Shown here one piece after another: positions 25,458 to 34,147 of a stretch of DNA of 64,000 nucleotides. Where the stretch lies: NCBI GenBank assembly GCA_030041355.1, contig JASHNZ010000038.1:1-64000 (forward strand). The letters are read 5' to 3'. Under the pieces are notes generated by a model, which was given only the letters and a program-made list of their open reading frames with translations, was not told the DNA's origin and did not search any database. Origin of the DNA: Nitrososphaerales archaeon. Lineage in GTDB: Archaea; Thermoproteota; Nitrososphaeria; Nitrososphaerales; CADDZS01. A program made the translations under genes and the position numbers. Position 1 is the stretch's first letter. Each line of letters opens with the position of its first letter.

Positions 25458-26573
25458 CTAATTTTTCTTCAAAACTCTGGGAATATACCCACCGCGAATA
25501 GCTAGATCAGCTAGCACACATGAAGTCATGGCCTCTATCACCGGGACAGCGCGAGGCACCACTGTTGGATCATGCCTTCCGGGGACAACGAGTCTGCTCT
25601 CCTTACCACTAGACAGATCAATACTTTCTTGAGATTTTGCAATTGAAGATGCCGGTTTGAAAGCTGTCCGGAAAACAAGCGGCATCCCAGTGCTGAGTCC
25701 ACCCAGTATTCCCCCGGAATTGTTTGTCTTTGTTACAATGCGACCTTTGTCTGATTGAATGTAGGCGTCGTTGTTCTCCGATCCTCTCAATTTTGCACCA
25801 GCAAAACCCGAACCGAACTCGATTCCTTTAGCAGCTGGGATTGAAAAAATGGCTTTGCTTATTTCAGATTCAATTGAAGAAAACACTGGTTCTCCCAGGC
25901 CCACAGGAAGACCAAGGACTGTGCACTCCACAATACCTCCAACGGAGTCCCCTTCGCCTCGCTCTTCAACGATCATATCTTTCATTCTTTGAGCTAAGGA
26001 ACTATCGGGACAACGAACCTCGTTTGAATATCTGTTACGGATTATTTCATCAAAAGAGAATTTAGAAAGGTCTGCACGAAGTCCCCCGAGTTCCAGCGTA
26101 TAAGCAAAAATCTTTAGCGAGAGAAGAGAGTTGAGAAGTTTCTCTGCTATGGCCCCAGCCATAACAAACCCTGCAGTTATTCTTCCAGAGAAACGCCCGC
26201 CTCCCCTGTAATCATTTAACCCAGCGTACTTTACAGACGCGGGATAATCTGCGTGACCAGGCCGTGGAATGTTTACAAATTTTTCATAGTCAGAGCTTCG
26301 AACATCGGTGTTCCAGATGATCAGACAGATCGGAGCTCCACTTGTTTTCCCATTGAAAACGCCGGATAAGATCTCCACTTTGTCCTCTTCCGCTCTTTGG
26401 GTTGTTACTATCGATTGCCCTGGTTTTCGCAAGTTGAGCTTACTCTGGATGTCTTGATCAGAGATCTCGAGTCCGGCCGGACACCCGTCAATTACAACTC
26501 CAATGCATCTTCCGTGACTTTCCCCAAAGCATGTGAAAGCAAAACTAGAACCTATCGTATTTGGAAGAGACAT
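25458..26573 (-). CDS. aroC: Chorismate synthase
   Basis: 371 residues. It makes chorismate from 5-enolpyruvylshikimate 3-phosphate using reduced FMN. Signatures are FGESHGRCIGVVIDGCPAGLEI (residues 14-35), KPGQSIVTTQRAEEDKVEILSGVFNGKTSGAPI, RPGHADYPASVKYAGLNDYRGGGRFSGRITAGFV, GGILGGLSTGMPLVFRTAFKP and the C-terminal GRHDPTVVPRAVPVIEAM. It is the last gene of the minus-strand aro operon, 6 nt after aroA, and ends 11 nt from the convergent tyrA. Confidence 0.97.
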   Translation of the reverse strand: MSLPNTIGSSFAFTCFGESHGRCIGVVIDGCPAGLEISDQDIQSKLNLRKPGQSIVTTQRAEEDKVEILSGVFNGKTSGAPICLIIWNTDVRSSDYEKFVNIPRPGHADYPASVKYAGLNDYRGGGRFSGRITAGFVMAGAIAEKLLNSLLSLKIFAYTLELGGLRADLSKFSFDEIIRNRYSNEVRCPDSSLAQRMKDMIVEERGEGDSVGGIVECTVLGLPVGLGEPVFSSIESEISKAIFSIPAAKGIEFGSGFAGAKLRGSENNDAYIQSDKGRIVTKTNNSGGILGGLSTGMPLVFRTAFKPASSIAKSQESIDLSSGKESRLVVPGRHDPTVVPRAVPVIEAMTSCVLADLAIRGGYIPRVLKKN

Positions 26574-26579
26574 AGGAGT

Positions 26580-27983
26580 TCAGTGCCTCTTTACTATTGA
26601 AAGGATATCTTCCCCACGCATGAGAGTTTTTAGGTCATCAATGAATGTTGGATATGACTTGCTTACACACGAAGGATCTGAGATTAGAAGCTCCTTGAAC
26701 CTGCCAGAGATTCCCGCGATGGTTAAGCCCATCAAGATTCTATGATCATTTTGCGAGTTCAAAACAGTTGGTTTAACCTTACTCTTCGACTCAACATTCC
26801 TTTGAGAAGAGATTGATAAGGAATCTTGATTTTCAACGATTTTCATTCCGACTCTGACAAGCTCCTTTGAGAGTGCGCTCAATCTATCACTTTCTTTGAA
26901 GCGCAAATGGCCAACATTTCTAATCCTCACGTCCCGACCCAGTGCAGCAGCTAGACCCGCGAGAATTGGCACTATATCAGGAGAATTCTTCAAATCGAAA
27001 ATCAAAGATTTTTTCCTCGCATGGCCATCCGTGCTACCTCTCGCAGACACAACTAAGGATTGTCCATTTTGAGAAACAGTTGCTCCGACCATCCTTGCGA
27101 TATTCAAGAATGCTGAATCTGCTTGAGGCATTTGAGGATTGACTCCGTTTAACCGAACTCTTCCCCTGGCTGCTATAGTCGCTCCGATAAGAGCTGCCGC
27201 AGAGCTCATATCTCCCGGCACCTGAAACTTTCCCCCGTGTATCCTAGTCTGATTTCCCTTGATGTAGAAACTAAGTGTATTGCGCGACTTTTTCGATTTG
27301 ACATTGAATCCATAAAACCTCAAAACAAATCGAGTAGCCTCAATGTACGGAATCGAAACCATCTCTGAAGGAGCCTGTATCTCCAATCTGGTATCTTTTT
27401 GTGCATGAGTACAAGCTATCAAGAGTGAAGAAATAAACTGAGAAGAAATAGAACCGTCAATTTTGCAGGAGCCTCCTCTAATCCCATTTGCTTCTACAAC
27501 TACCGGTAACTTTCCATCAGAGTTCTTGGAATAGCAACTGGCTCCAACTTGATCCAGTGCATCCAACAGGGGTTGCATCGGCCTCTTTAGAAGAGATGAA
27601 TCTCCACTTATGATCGAGTGCCCACCGTCAGAAGGAATGGCAGCAAATGCGATCGCGAACCTTGCGGTCGTTCCGGATCCACCCGCGAAAATTTCACGCC
27701 TCGAGCTAGAGATGATCTTGGGATTTACCAGAAGGTTGGTACCTGATTTCGTGTTTTGCTTTCGGATGACAATGCCAAAAGATTTCAGTACATTGATGGA
27801 AGCCTCGACATCTTCGGAAAGAGTAAAGCCAGCAGCTACGATTTTTGATTCCGTTGCGCAAAGTGATGAGACAAAAAGGGCTCTGTGTAGAAAACTCTTA
27901 CTTGGCGGAAGGTTTACTGAGCCCTGGAAATATCTGGGTCTTGATCCAGACAGTCTCAAGAATTCATGATCTTCTCTTTTCAA
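26580..27983 (-). CDS. aroA: 5-enolpyruvylshikimate-3-phosphate synthase
   Basis: 467 residues, slightly longer than the usual 420-440. It transfers the enolpyruvyl group of PEP to shikimate 3-phosphate. Signatures are PPSKSFLHRALFVSSL, FAGGSGTTARFAIA (the NAGTA-equivalent PEP loop), RPMQPLLDAL, SQFISSLLIA, RFKESDRL and the final NDHRILMGLTIAG. The extra length lies in Lys/Ser-rich insertions, near residues 85-95 and 395-415. Its ATG overlaps the aroK stop by 4 nt. Confidence 0.96.
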   Translation of the reverse strand: MKREDHEFLRLSGSRPRYFQGSVNLPPSKSFLHRALFVSSLCATESKIVAAGFTLSEDVEASINVLKSFGIVIRKQNTKSGTNLLVNPKIISSSRREIFAGGSGTTARFAIAFAAIPSDGGHSIISGDSSLLKRPMQPLLDALDQVGASCYSKNSDGKLPVVVEANGIRGGSCKIDGSISSQFISSLLIACTHAQKDTRLEIQAPSEMVSIPYIEATRFVLRFYGFNVKSKKSRNTLSFYIKGNQTRIHGGKFQVPGDMSSAAALIGATIAARGRVRLNGVNPQMPQADSAFLNIARMVGATVSQNGQSLVVSARGSTDGHARKKSLIFDLKNSPDIVPILAGLAAALGRDVRIRNVGHLRFKESDRLSALSKELVRVGMKIVENQDSLSISSQRNVESKSKVKPTVLNSQNDHRILMGLTIAGISGRFKELLISDPSCVSKSYPTFIDDLKTLMRGEDILSIVKRH

Positions 27984-28930
27984 GATTTTAGCAACTTCTT
28001 TGGCTGAACCACTCGAGTTTTGATCACTTCGATTTCGTTCCCGTTTTCACTTTCGTCAAACCATCGTTTTTCAATGCGTCTTGCAACCGTGTTTGTCGCG
28101 CAGAGGGCAGCTATCGCAGGCCCTTTACCACTGACTCCAGCACTGCTTGCTCCTTCCAAAATTGCGGACATGACTGGTTCAAATGAATAGCCCAGAGCCG
28201 AACACTGAATCAAAGAGTTTAGCATCATAGCTCCCATCACATTCCCTTTTTCTCCCATTTCAAAGGCATCTTTTGCGTTTTTCCTAAAAGAAGAGTACGA
28301 CTCTCTTTTTACAGAGCTTGTGTAAACTTCGGATCTTAGAGGTACTCTTACGATCGCGAGCTCTCCTAGACTAGTTGGAACCTTTGTATGCTTGAACACG
28401 CGAAAGTCTCGATTGTTCGTTAATACCAATCCGCCCAGCAGACATGCAATCGCATCATCATAGGCCCCCGTAATTGAAGCTCCAGAAGCTTTCGAGGCAT
28501 TACAAGAAAGCCTGAGAATTGTATCGGCCTCAATTTCTTTTCCCGCGTACAATTTGGTCACAGCACTTACAACAGCAGTTGAGATAGCACTGGAGCTCTT
28601 CAATCCAAAGGCGACGGGTATATCCGATTCAATTTCGAGCGCAAGCTTGCTCCCCGTGGGCGGCTTGGCCGAAAGAAAGTGTTCGACATAACTCACGCAT
28701 GTAGGGACTAGGTTATGTTTATCTAAAATCGAGCTTTTTACGAGCAGTTTCTTTTTGTCGCCCTTATTTTTCGAATTAAAAGCTGCCGTTACACTACACG
28801 GGATAGCGATGCCAATTGCCCCGCCTAGACCTGTTCCTATGGCATTGACAACAGAAATCGCAGAACTTGACGCAGCAAAAGCCATCTTAGGATGATCCCA
28901 ACTATTTGACGATTGACCGGAATGAGGCAT
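27980..28930 (-). CDS. aroK: Archaeal GHMP-type shikimate kinase
   Basis: 316 residues, a little longer than the usual 280-290. It phosphorylates shikimate at O3 with ATP. It belongs to the GHMP superfamily, unlike bacterial AroK/AroL. The ATP-binding motif is PVAFGLKSSSAISTAVVSA (P-x-GLxSSSA, residues about 103-121). The opening GLGGAIGIAIPCSVTA and the C-terminal GVSGKGPAIAALC (GHMP motif 3) are also present. Such kinases are archaeal, which supports the domain assignment of the window. It overlaps aroA by 4 nt and lies 2 nt after aroE. Confidence 0.95.
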   Translation of the reverse strand: MPHSGQSSNSWDHPKMAFAASSSAISVVNAIGTGLGGAIGIAIPCSVTAAFNSKNKGDKKKLLVKSSILDKHNLVPTCVSYVEHFLSAKPPTGSKLALEIESDIPVAFGLKSSSAISTAVVSAVTKLYAGKEIEADTILRLSCNASKASGASITGAYDDAIACLLGGLVLTNNRDFRVFKHTKVPTSLGELAIVRVPLRSEVYTSSVKRESYSSFRKNAKDAFEMGEKGNVMGAMMLNSLIQCSALGYSFEPVMSAILEGASSAGVSGKGPAIAALCATNTVARRIEKRWFDESENGNEIEVIKTRVVQPKKLLKS

Positions 28931-28932
28931 TT

Positions 28933-29835
28933 CTAATAGGTTGATTGCTTTAGAGCATTTTTTGCCGCAAGCATCATGGTTCTTACTGGTGCTTCTTTGC
29001 CCGTCCAGATTTCGAATGACTTTGCAGCTTGCACAACTAACATCAGGAGCCCATTCATAACCTCAAATCGATTGTGTCTTGCAGTTTTGAGAAAAAGGCT
29101 GTCCTGCTTGTAACCAAGATCGAAAAACTTGGTGCTTTTATCTACCAGAGAGAAATCTAGCTCCACAGGAAAATAATTTGGATTGGAATTTGAAATTGCA
29201 TTAATGACAATTCCGCAGTTTTCTAATGACTTTAAGAAACTTTGTTTTGTCAAGGGAGCCACAACTATCTCTGTGTTGGGAAACTGGAAAGCGAATTGCT
29301 TTGAAATGATTACTGCTTTTTGAACTGTCCTATTCAGTATAGTGAGATTGGTGTAACCCCGGTCCAGCAGAGCGAGGATGCACGCTCGAGCGGCTCCTCC
29401 AGCTCCAAACACGGTTGCGCCTTTTTTTCTTCTTGAGCTTTTCAAGCCAAATTTGTTTAGTGTAGCAATTACTCCATCGTAGTCAGTATTGAAACCTCGC
29501 ATTTCTCCAATTTTGCTTATTCTCACTGTGTTGACGGCTCCTATTGATTTCGAGCGGGAATCAAGTGAAGAAAGAAGGTTGATGATCTCTTCTTTGAAAG
29601 GGGTAGTGACATTGAAACCAAGTGTGTTTGGGTATTTAGCCAGATTTGCTACGAAGTACTTCAATTGCCGGCGGGTCAAATCTTGTAGTTCGTAATTGGC
29701 GTTGACTCCAAGTTTATCAAAAGCGGCATTTTGTATGAATGGAGATATAGATTTGGAGATATTTGTTCCCAAAAGAAAGGCTCTTTTTCGCTGTGCACGG
29801 CTAGAGTTTCTTTCACTCCCAGAAAATAAATTCAT
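28933..29835 (-). CDS. aroE: Shikimate dehydrogenase
   Basis: 300 residues. It reduces 3-dehydroshikimate to shikimate with NADPH. The substrate side shows LLGTNISKSISPFIQNAAF and NVTTPFKEEI with the catalytic Lys. The Rossmann loop is VFGAGGAARACILALLDRGYTNLTILNRT, whose NRT end fits NADP specificity. The C-terminal FDLGYKQDSLFLKTARHNRFEVMNGLLMLVVQAAKSFEIWTG matches the family pattern. The N-terminal 15 residues are basic and Ser-rich, beyond the usual start. The ATG overlaps the aroD stop by 4 nt. Confidence 0.95.
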   Translation of the reverse strand: MNLFSGSERNSSRAQRKRAFLLGTNISKSISPFIQNAAFDKLGVNANYELQDLTRRQLKYFVANLAKYPNTLGFNVTTPFKEEIINLLSSLDSRSKSIGAVNTVRISKIGEMRGFNTDYDGVIATLNKFGLKSSRRKKGATVFGAGGAARACILALLDRGYTNLTILNRTVQKAVIISKQFAFQFPNTEIVVAPLTKQSFLKSLENCGIVINAISNSNPNYFPVELDFSLVDKSTKFFDLGYKQDSLFLKTARHNRFEVMNGLLMLVVQAAKSFEIWTGKEAPVRTMMLAAKNALKQSTY

Positions 29836-30551
29836 TGAGTAAGCATTCCAACTATTCTTTTCATTGTTCTAATATCCAATTGACCGGAAGCAACCGGTTC
29901 TCCTGGTAAGGAAGCGTAGCCATAAGGGCTTCCTAAGAAAAGGCTCAGGATCCTCGAAGGGACTCCCAACGGACCGATGCAAAATGCAACAAGCTTTGAA
30001 GCGTAGTTTTGTCTGGGACGCGAGTAAAGGCTGAGAACTTTGAGATTGTCTTGAATGTTTCTCGCTCGAGTGACAATTTTGACAGCAAAAAGTGATCTGT
30101 TCTTAAGAGGAGCAGAAAGTACAATTTTGCGAAGATGCACCAAGTCTTTCGTTCCGTTAAGATCGTGAAAGGAAGCAACAAGTTTTGTTTTTGACTCTTT
30201 TAATTCTGGAATAAGGATAGGACACTTTCTCAGCGTTAGAAGCTCGATGTCAATAAAAGAAGGTTTCACCTGAGCAATTGCATAACGAATTAATTCTATT
30301 CTTTCATTTTCCGAAAGTGTAGAACTCTTTCCTCCTTCTTGTCTTGATCGAATTGTCAAAATTTCATTTCCTTTCAAGAATTTTCTAATGCCTCCTAATT
30401 TGCTCGGATCAAGGTCTCTTATGAAATCGAGTCTAAGTTCAATCAAATCTGGATTATACTTTCTTGCCTGCCGAACTCTAGTCTCGAGAGACTCTACGGT
30501 CTTTCCAAAGATAGAAACGCAAAACTTACAGCGGAATTCTAAAGAGGACAT
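29832..30551 (-). CDS. aroD: 3-dehydroquinate dehydratase, type I
   Basis: 239 residues. It dehydrates 3-dehydroquinate through a Schiff base. Visible elements are the strand DLIELRLDFIRDL (substrate residues ELRxD), ILTIRSRQEGG, VASFHDLNGT with the catalytic His region, FAVKIV with the Schiff-base Lys, and the end FCIGPLGVPSRILSLFLGSPYGYASLPGEPVASGQL, which carries the conserved G..SR and AxGQ elements. It is the first aro gene of the minus-strand operon; a HAD hydrolase gene lies 33 nt upstream on the same strand. Confidence 0.95.
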   Translation of the reverse strand: MSSLEFRCKFCVSIFGKTVESLETRVRQARKYNPDLIELRLDFIRDLDPSKLGGIRKFLKGNEILTIRSRQEGGKSSTLSENERIELIRYAIAQVKPSFIDIELLTLRKCPILIPELKESKTKLVASFHDLNGTKDLVHLRKIVLSAPLKNRSLFAVKIVTRARNIQDNLKVLSLYSRPRQNYASKLVAFCIGPLGVPSRILSLFLGSPYGYASLPGEPVASGQLDIRTMKRIVGMLTQ

Positions 30552-30584
30552 ATAGCATCAAATTTCCTAGATCTAAAAACAAAA

Positions 30585-31325
30585 CTAGAACTTGTCGACT
30601 TTCTCGATCAATGAAGGAAGCTCTGTCAAATTTCCTATCGTAAAGTCGGCAATATCCGTGGACTCCCTGATTTCATCTTGAGTCCTAAGACCATTCTTTG
30701 CGACATGACCTCGCATAAAGATGACTAGTCCAAATCCCGCATCTCTGGCTCCCCGAAGTTCGTGGTCACTTCCGTCGCCGACGTAAACCGAGGATTGGGC
30801 TGACGCGCTTAGGTTGTCCAATACAATTGAATAGGCTTCCTTCGAAGGTTTCATGCAACCGATTTCGTAGGAGAAACAAACCACGTCAAATAATGATGCG
30901 AGAGGAGAATAAGGCCACGCAGACACTTCTCTCTCGTCGACGTTTGAAAGCAAACCCAGTTTGAGTCCGTTATACTTCAAGCTGGCTAGCGTCTGACGAA
31001 CCAACGTATCAGGATTCTTAATTGATAAGTCTTGGTATCGCCCTAAGATGAGCTCTGCAATCGTAAGATCTTGTAGTGAACAAGACTTTCCGGTGGTTTT
31101 CGTAACATACTCCTGAACATAATCTATGGTCTTTTTTGGCTTCGTACATCTTTCTTGAAGGATCTCGGACCAGTACTTTGAGAATGCGTCAGGATCGAGC
31201 TTGAAGAGCTCTGCTATTTTATCCGTTCTCCGAAAATCCTTTGGCCGATAGTCTTCAGGATCTACAAGCGTGTGGAATAGATCAAATACTGCAGACTGAA
31301 CTTTGAAATGCTTAGTTAAGCTCAT
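30585..31325 (-). CDS. HAD-superfamily hydrolase
   Basis: 246 residues. Motif I is VFDLFHTLVDP (residues about 13-23; the first Asp is the nucleophile, and HT follows). A helical cap comes next, then motif II LLSNVDER, motif III Lys in KPSKEAY and motif IV YVGDGSDHELRGARDAG. It is probably a small-molecule phosphatase of the DREG-2/GS1 type; the substrate is unknown. It is same-strand with aroD (33 nt), so it may be co-transcribed with the shikimate genes, although no shikimate step needs it. Confidence 0.92.
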   Translation of the reverse strand: MSLTKHFKVQSAVFDLFHTLVDPEDYRPKDFRRTDKIAELFKLDPDAFSKYWSEILQERCTKPKKTIDYVQEYVTKTTGKSCSLQDLTIAELILGRYQDLSIKNPDTLVRQTLASLKYNGLKLGLLSNVDEREVSAWPYSPLASLFDVVCFSYEIGCMKPSKEAYSIVLDNLSASAQSSVYVGDGSDHELRGARDAGFGLVIFMRGHVAKNGLRTQDEIRESTDIADFTIGNLTELPSLIEKVDKF

Positions 31326-31493
31326 TTTGTCTTCGGCCGCCTAAGCACCCTCATTTAGCTTTCCATCAGCACTCTTTTCTCTGGATTTAGCGTTATCACT
31401 TGATTTTTCATTTTTTGTGATCGCTAATGTCTAAGCCTGAGGACTTGAGATAGCAATGTACATAAGGAAACTTCACAAGCAAATGGAGTAAGG

Positions 31494-32021
31494 ATGACTG
31501 ACTACAAACCTGGCATTATTTCTGGACTGATTTCAGGGGCGGTCTGGGGAACACTGATTTCAGTTATCGCAGTACTAGCGGTCGCACTTTCCTATTCCCA
31601 AACCTTGGCTTACTACACTACTCAGAACAGCACGGTCCTAAACAACATGACACCTGCAAATTTCATCGTTTATTCCCTTGAGTTTAACACTGTCTTTGCC
31701 TTTGGAGCCGGTATTGGATTCGGTGCATTGATCGGACTACTTTTTGTTTGGGTCGCGCCGAAATTTCTTGGGAAGCAAAGTTACATGGTAAAAGGTGCTG
31801 TCATAGCGATTTTCTTTTGGTTAATTTACGAACTGGGGCTAGCCGGCTTCATAGGTTTTATTGACATACTCTCGTCTCTTGCAGCGTCCTTGTTGGCCGG
31901 GTACCTCTTGGGTTATCTTTACCAAAGGTTTACCGGTCCTCCAAATATGATACAGCAAGACGCCAATCTCACTTCGACACAGAATCCAAAGGGTCCGCGC
32001 GCTCCGGGAAATCAGCCGTAA
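31494..32021 (+). CDS. Hypothetical membrane protein, three to four helices
   Basis: 175 residues. Hydrophobic segments occur at about 8-30 (IISGLISGAVWGTLISVIAVLAVAL), 58-85 (FNTVFAFGAGIGFGALIGLLFVW) and 98-142, which could be two helices rich in Gly, Ala and Leu. The tail is polar, with Pro and Asn. The Gly-rich helices suggest close packing. It resembles small uncharacterised archaeal membrane proteins and has no catalytic motif. It overlaps the convergent AAA ATPase gene by 10 nt at the 3' end. Confidence 0.8.
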   Translation: MTDYKPGIISGLISGAVWGTLISVIAVLAVALSYSQTLAYYTTQNSTVLNNMTPANFIVYSLEFNTVFAFGAGIGFGALIGLLFVWVAPKFLGKQSYMVKGAVIAIFFWLIYELGLAGFIGFIDILSSLAASLLAGYLLGYLYQRFTGPPNMIQQDANLTSTQNPKGPRAPGNQP

Positions 32022-32962
32022 TAAGTGGGCGAAAGGTCATCCCGAATATTTGGATTCGAAGACCGCTCGAAATGGTTTCTCAAATACTCGTAATATCTCA
32101 AGTCCTCAGGCTTTAGACTCGGACGAACCATCTTCAGAGCACTCTCAAAGTATTCCATCGAAAGAGGCTCTTTTTTGTTTTTAACGAATTTCTTTACCCA
32201 ATTGGTAGTTGCAGTGTTTACGAGAAGCTCGAGATCAGCTCCTGTAAACAAATTTGTTTTCTGAGCCAGCTGTTCTATGTTTATTTGATCGATAGGTTTT
32301 CCATTTATGTGAATCTTCAGAATTTCTTTTCGCTCCGCCTTGTTTGGTGGAGGGATGTAGATCATCTTGTCGAACCGGCCAGGTCTGAGAAGGGCAGGAT
32401 CGAGCCTGTTCGGAATATTTGTTGAACCGAGGATCGTCACTTGGCTCAGAGGAACAAATCCATCCATTTCAGAGAGAAGGCTAGAGAGAAGAGAAGTCCT
32501 TGCATCTTCAATCGTAATCGCCTGCCTGTTAGGGGCAAGGCTCTCGAGCTCGTCAAAGAAAATTATCGAGGGTCTTGTCTTCGTTGCCTTGTAGAAGAGC
32601 TGTTTCACTCTTCTTTCGGAGACACCAAACCATTCGCTCATAATGTCAGAAGATCTGATGTGATAGAATGTCGCCTTGCACTCATCTGCTATTGTTCTGG
32701 CAAACAATGTCTTGCCTATGCCAGGCGCTCCCCACAGAAGAATGCCTTTTGGGGCTCTAATTTTCAGACGCTTGTATAAGCTTGGGTGGCGCATGGGCAT
32801 TACTATCGCATCGCGAATTTCCTCCTTAACGGTATCATATCCTCCAATATTCTGGAAGCTAAAATCGAGAGCGAGCTTTCTAGGTTTCTGTTTTGTTTCT
32901 TTGCGCGTTTTCTTCTTTAGTCTGAACGCCATTTGTTGACCAGTCCCTTTGTTTCTACGCAT
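32012..32962 (-). CDS. Single-domain AAA ATPase of the Cdc48/PAN type
   Basis: 316 residues. A basic N-terminus of about 30 residues is followed by the classical entry FSFQNIGGYDTVKEEIRDAIVMPMRHPSLYKRLKIRAPKGILLWG. Then come Walker A (GAPGIGKT), the pore-loop region (IMSEWFGVSERRVKQLF), Walker B (SIIFFDELES), sensor I (ILGSTN), the arginine fingers (RPGRFD) and the C-terminal helical lid with FTGADLELLVNTA. It has one AAA module without the N-domain of Cdc48 or the coiled coil of PAN. It probably works as a hexameric unfoldase or remodeller whose partner is unknown. The C-terminus ends in TYYG and is not a clean HbYX proteasome-docking motif. Confidence 0.93.
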   Translation of the reverse strand: MRRNKGTGQQMAFRLKKKTRKETKQKPRKLALDFSFQNIGGYDTVKEEIRDAIVMPMRHPSLYKRLKIRAPKGILLWGAPGIGKTLFARTIADECKATFYHIRSSDIMSEWFGVSERRVKQLFYKATKTRPSIIFFDELESLAPNRQAITIEDARTSLLSSLLSEMDGFVPLSQVTILGSTNIPNRLDPALLRPGRFDKMIYIPPPNKAERKEILKIHINGKPIDQINIEQLAQKTNLFTGADLELLVNTATTNWVKKFVKNKKEPLSMEYFESALKMVRPSLKPEDLRYYEYLRNHFERSSNPNIRDDLSPTYYG

Positions 32963-33076
32963 TTATTTCGATCGATACGCATACAACACCAAGCTTCCTT
33001 CGTGGAAATGCCTTTGCTTTAGTTCGTCTCAAAGGAATCAATTACTTTAAGAAAATAATCTCACCAGTCCAAAACT

Positions 33077-33589
33077 GTGGGAAGCGTCTCAGGCTCGAGT
33101 ATCGACTGGCTAAACCCGCCAAATACCATACGTGCGGTACTTTGTCACATTAACAAAGAAAATGAATACCTCCTGCTTTTGAAATCAAAAGGCAAGTTTG
33201 GGGAAGGCTTTTGGAATGCGCCGGGAGGAAAGCTTGAGCCCGGTGAGACTCCTGAAGAGGCCGCGCGAAGGGAAGTTTTTGAAGAAACAGGCCTGAGAGT
33301 AAATGAATTAGTCAAAGCAGGTTCCTTAAAATTTTATTTTGGAGAGTCAAAACAGGTACCTGATTGGCTCGTAGATGTGTATGTGTGCTCAAAATTTGAA
33401 GCTAATATTGTGGAAAGTCAAGAGGGAGAGCTCAGATGGTTCAACAAGAATTCCTTGCCTTATGAGAAGATGTGGGCGGACGATCGAGACTGGCTGCCGC
33501 TCCTAATCCAAGGAAAAAAGTTCCAAGGTGCTTTTATCTTTAGTGAAGATTCGAAAGAAATCCTAAGTTCATCTATCGCTTTGCTTTAA
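33077..33589 (+). CDS. Nudix hydrolase (MutT/8-oxo-dGTP-type)
   Basis: 170 residues from a GTG start. The Nudix box is intact: GGKLEPGETPEEAARREVFEETGL (residues about 48-71). The preceding LLLLKSKGKFGEGFWNAPGG and the following FYFGESKQVPDWLVDVYVCSKFEANIVESQEGELRWFNKNSLPYEKMWADDRDWLPLLIQGKKFQGAFIF match mammalian MTH1-like 8-oxo-dGTP diphosphatases, including the DDRDWLPLL element. A nucleotide-pool-cleaning role is therefore likely. It converges with a frameshifted membrane gene, overlapping its 3' end by 17 nt. Confidence 0.92.
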   Translation: MGSVSGSSIDWLNPPNTIRAVLCHINKENEYLLLLKSKGKFGEGFWNAPGGKLEPGETPEEAARREVFEETGLRVNELVKAGSLKFYFGESKQVPDWLVDVYVCSKFEANIVESQEGELRWFNKNSLPYEKMWADDRDWLPLLIQGKKFQGAFIFSEDSKEILSSSIALL

Positions 33590-34144
33590 CCAGTTGCCTT
33601 TTCATTTTTGAAAGGTCGCCACTCTTCGTGCTCAATACAAGCTCTGTTCCAATAGTCAACAGAAAGATAAGACCTCCCAGTACCAGAGAGTCTTCATTGA
33701 ATCTAAAACTCAGTATCGCAATTGACTCGAGTAGTCGAGTACGAGTACTCCGATTAATGCGCCAGAACCAAAAATCCACGCTCTGCGGTTTCCTGAAACG
33801 AGCACAAGCTTTGAGTAATCAAGTTTTGTTCCAATCGTAACGAAAAGAGGGGCGAGCTTCTTCAGCAATGAAGGTCCGCTCTTGCCAATATCGCTTGGCC
33901 CAATGAAAAAAAACATAGTTGGGACGCCGAAGATCATTGCAATTGTGTAATGCGAAATAGGGTGAGCCGCGTACCAAATAATGACCATCGAAATTAGAAA
34001 CAACAGTGCCTGCGCAATAGCTTCCTTTGTAATTGTTGAGATAAATAGAACAGCTATACCCAAGACTTCAGCTACAACCAGTAAGGTGACTCCTAATGGG
34101 ACAGAGACTTTCCTCATTGCTCGAGGCAATTTCTGAAATTTCAC
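33573..34144 (-). pseudogene. Frameshifted membrane protein gene (two frames)
   Basis: One frame starts at the ATG at 34144 and runs to a stop at 33710 (144 residues, hydrophobic helices GVTLLVVAEVLGIAVLFI, ALLFLISMVIIWYAA, TIAMIFGVPTMFFFIGP). A second frame continues to 33573 with 51 more plausible residues, including another helix (LVLGGLIFLLTIGTELVL) and a basic tail. On the minus strand the junction reads GTACTCGTACTCG-AC-TACTCGAG. Removing the two bases AC restores three perfect GTACTC units and one 189-residue frame (...GVLVLVLESIAIL...). A 2-nt insertion, real or a sequencing error, is the simplest explanation. No family is recognised. It lies 3 nt after the PP2C gene in the same operon. 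Confidence 0.7.
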
Positions 34145-34147
34145 AAA

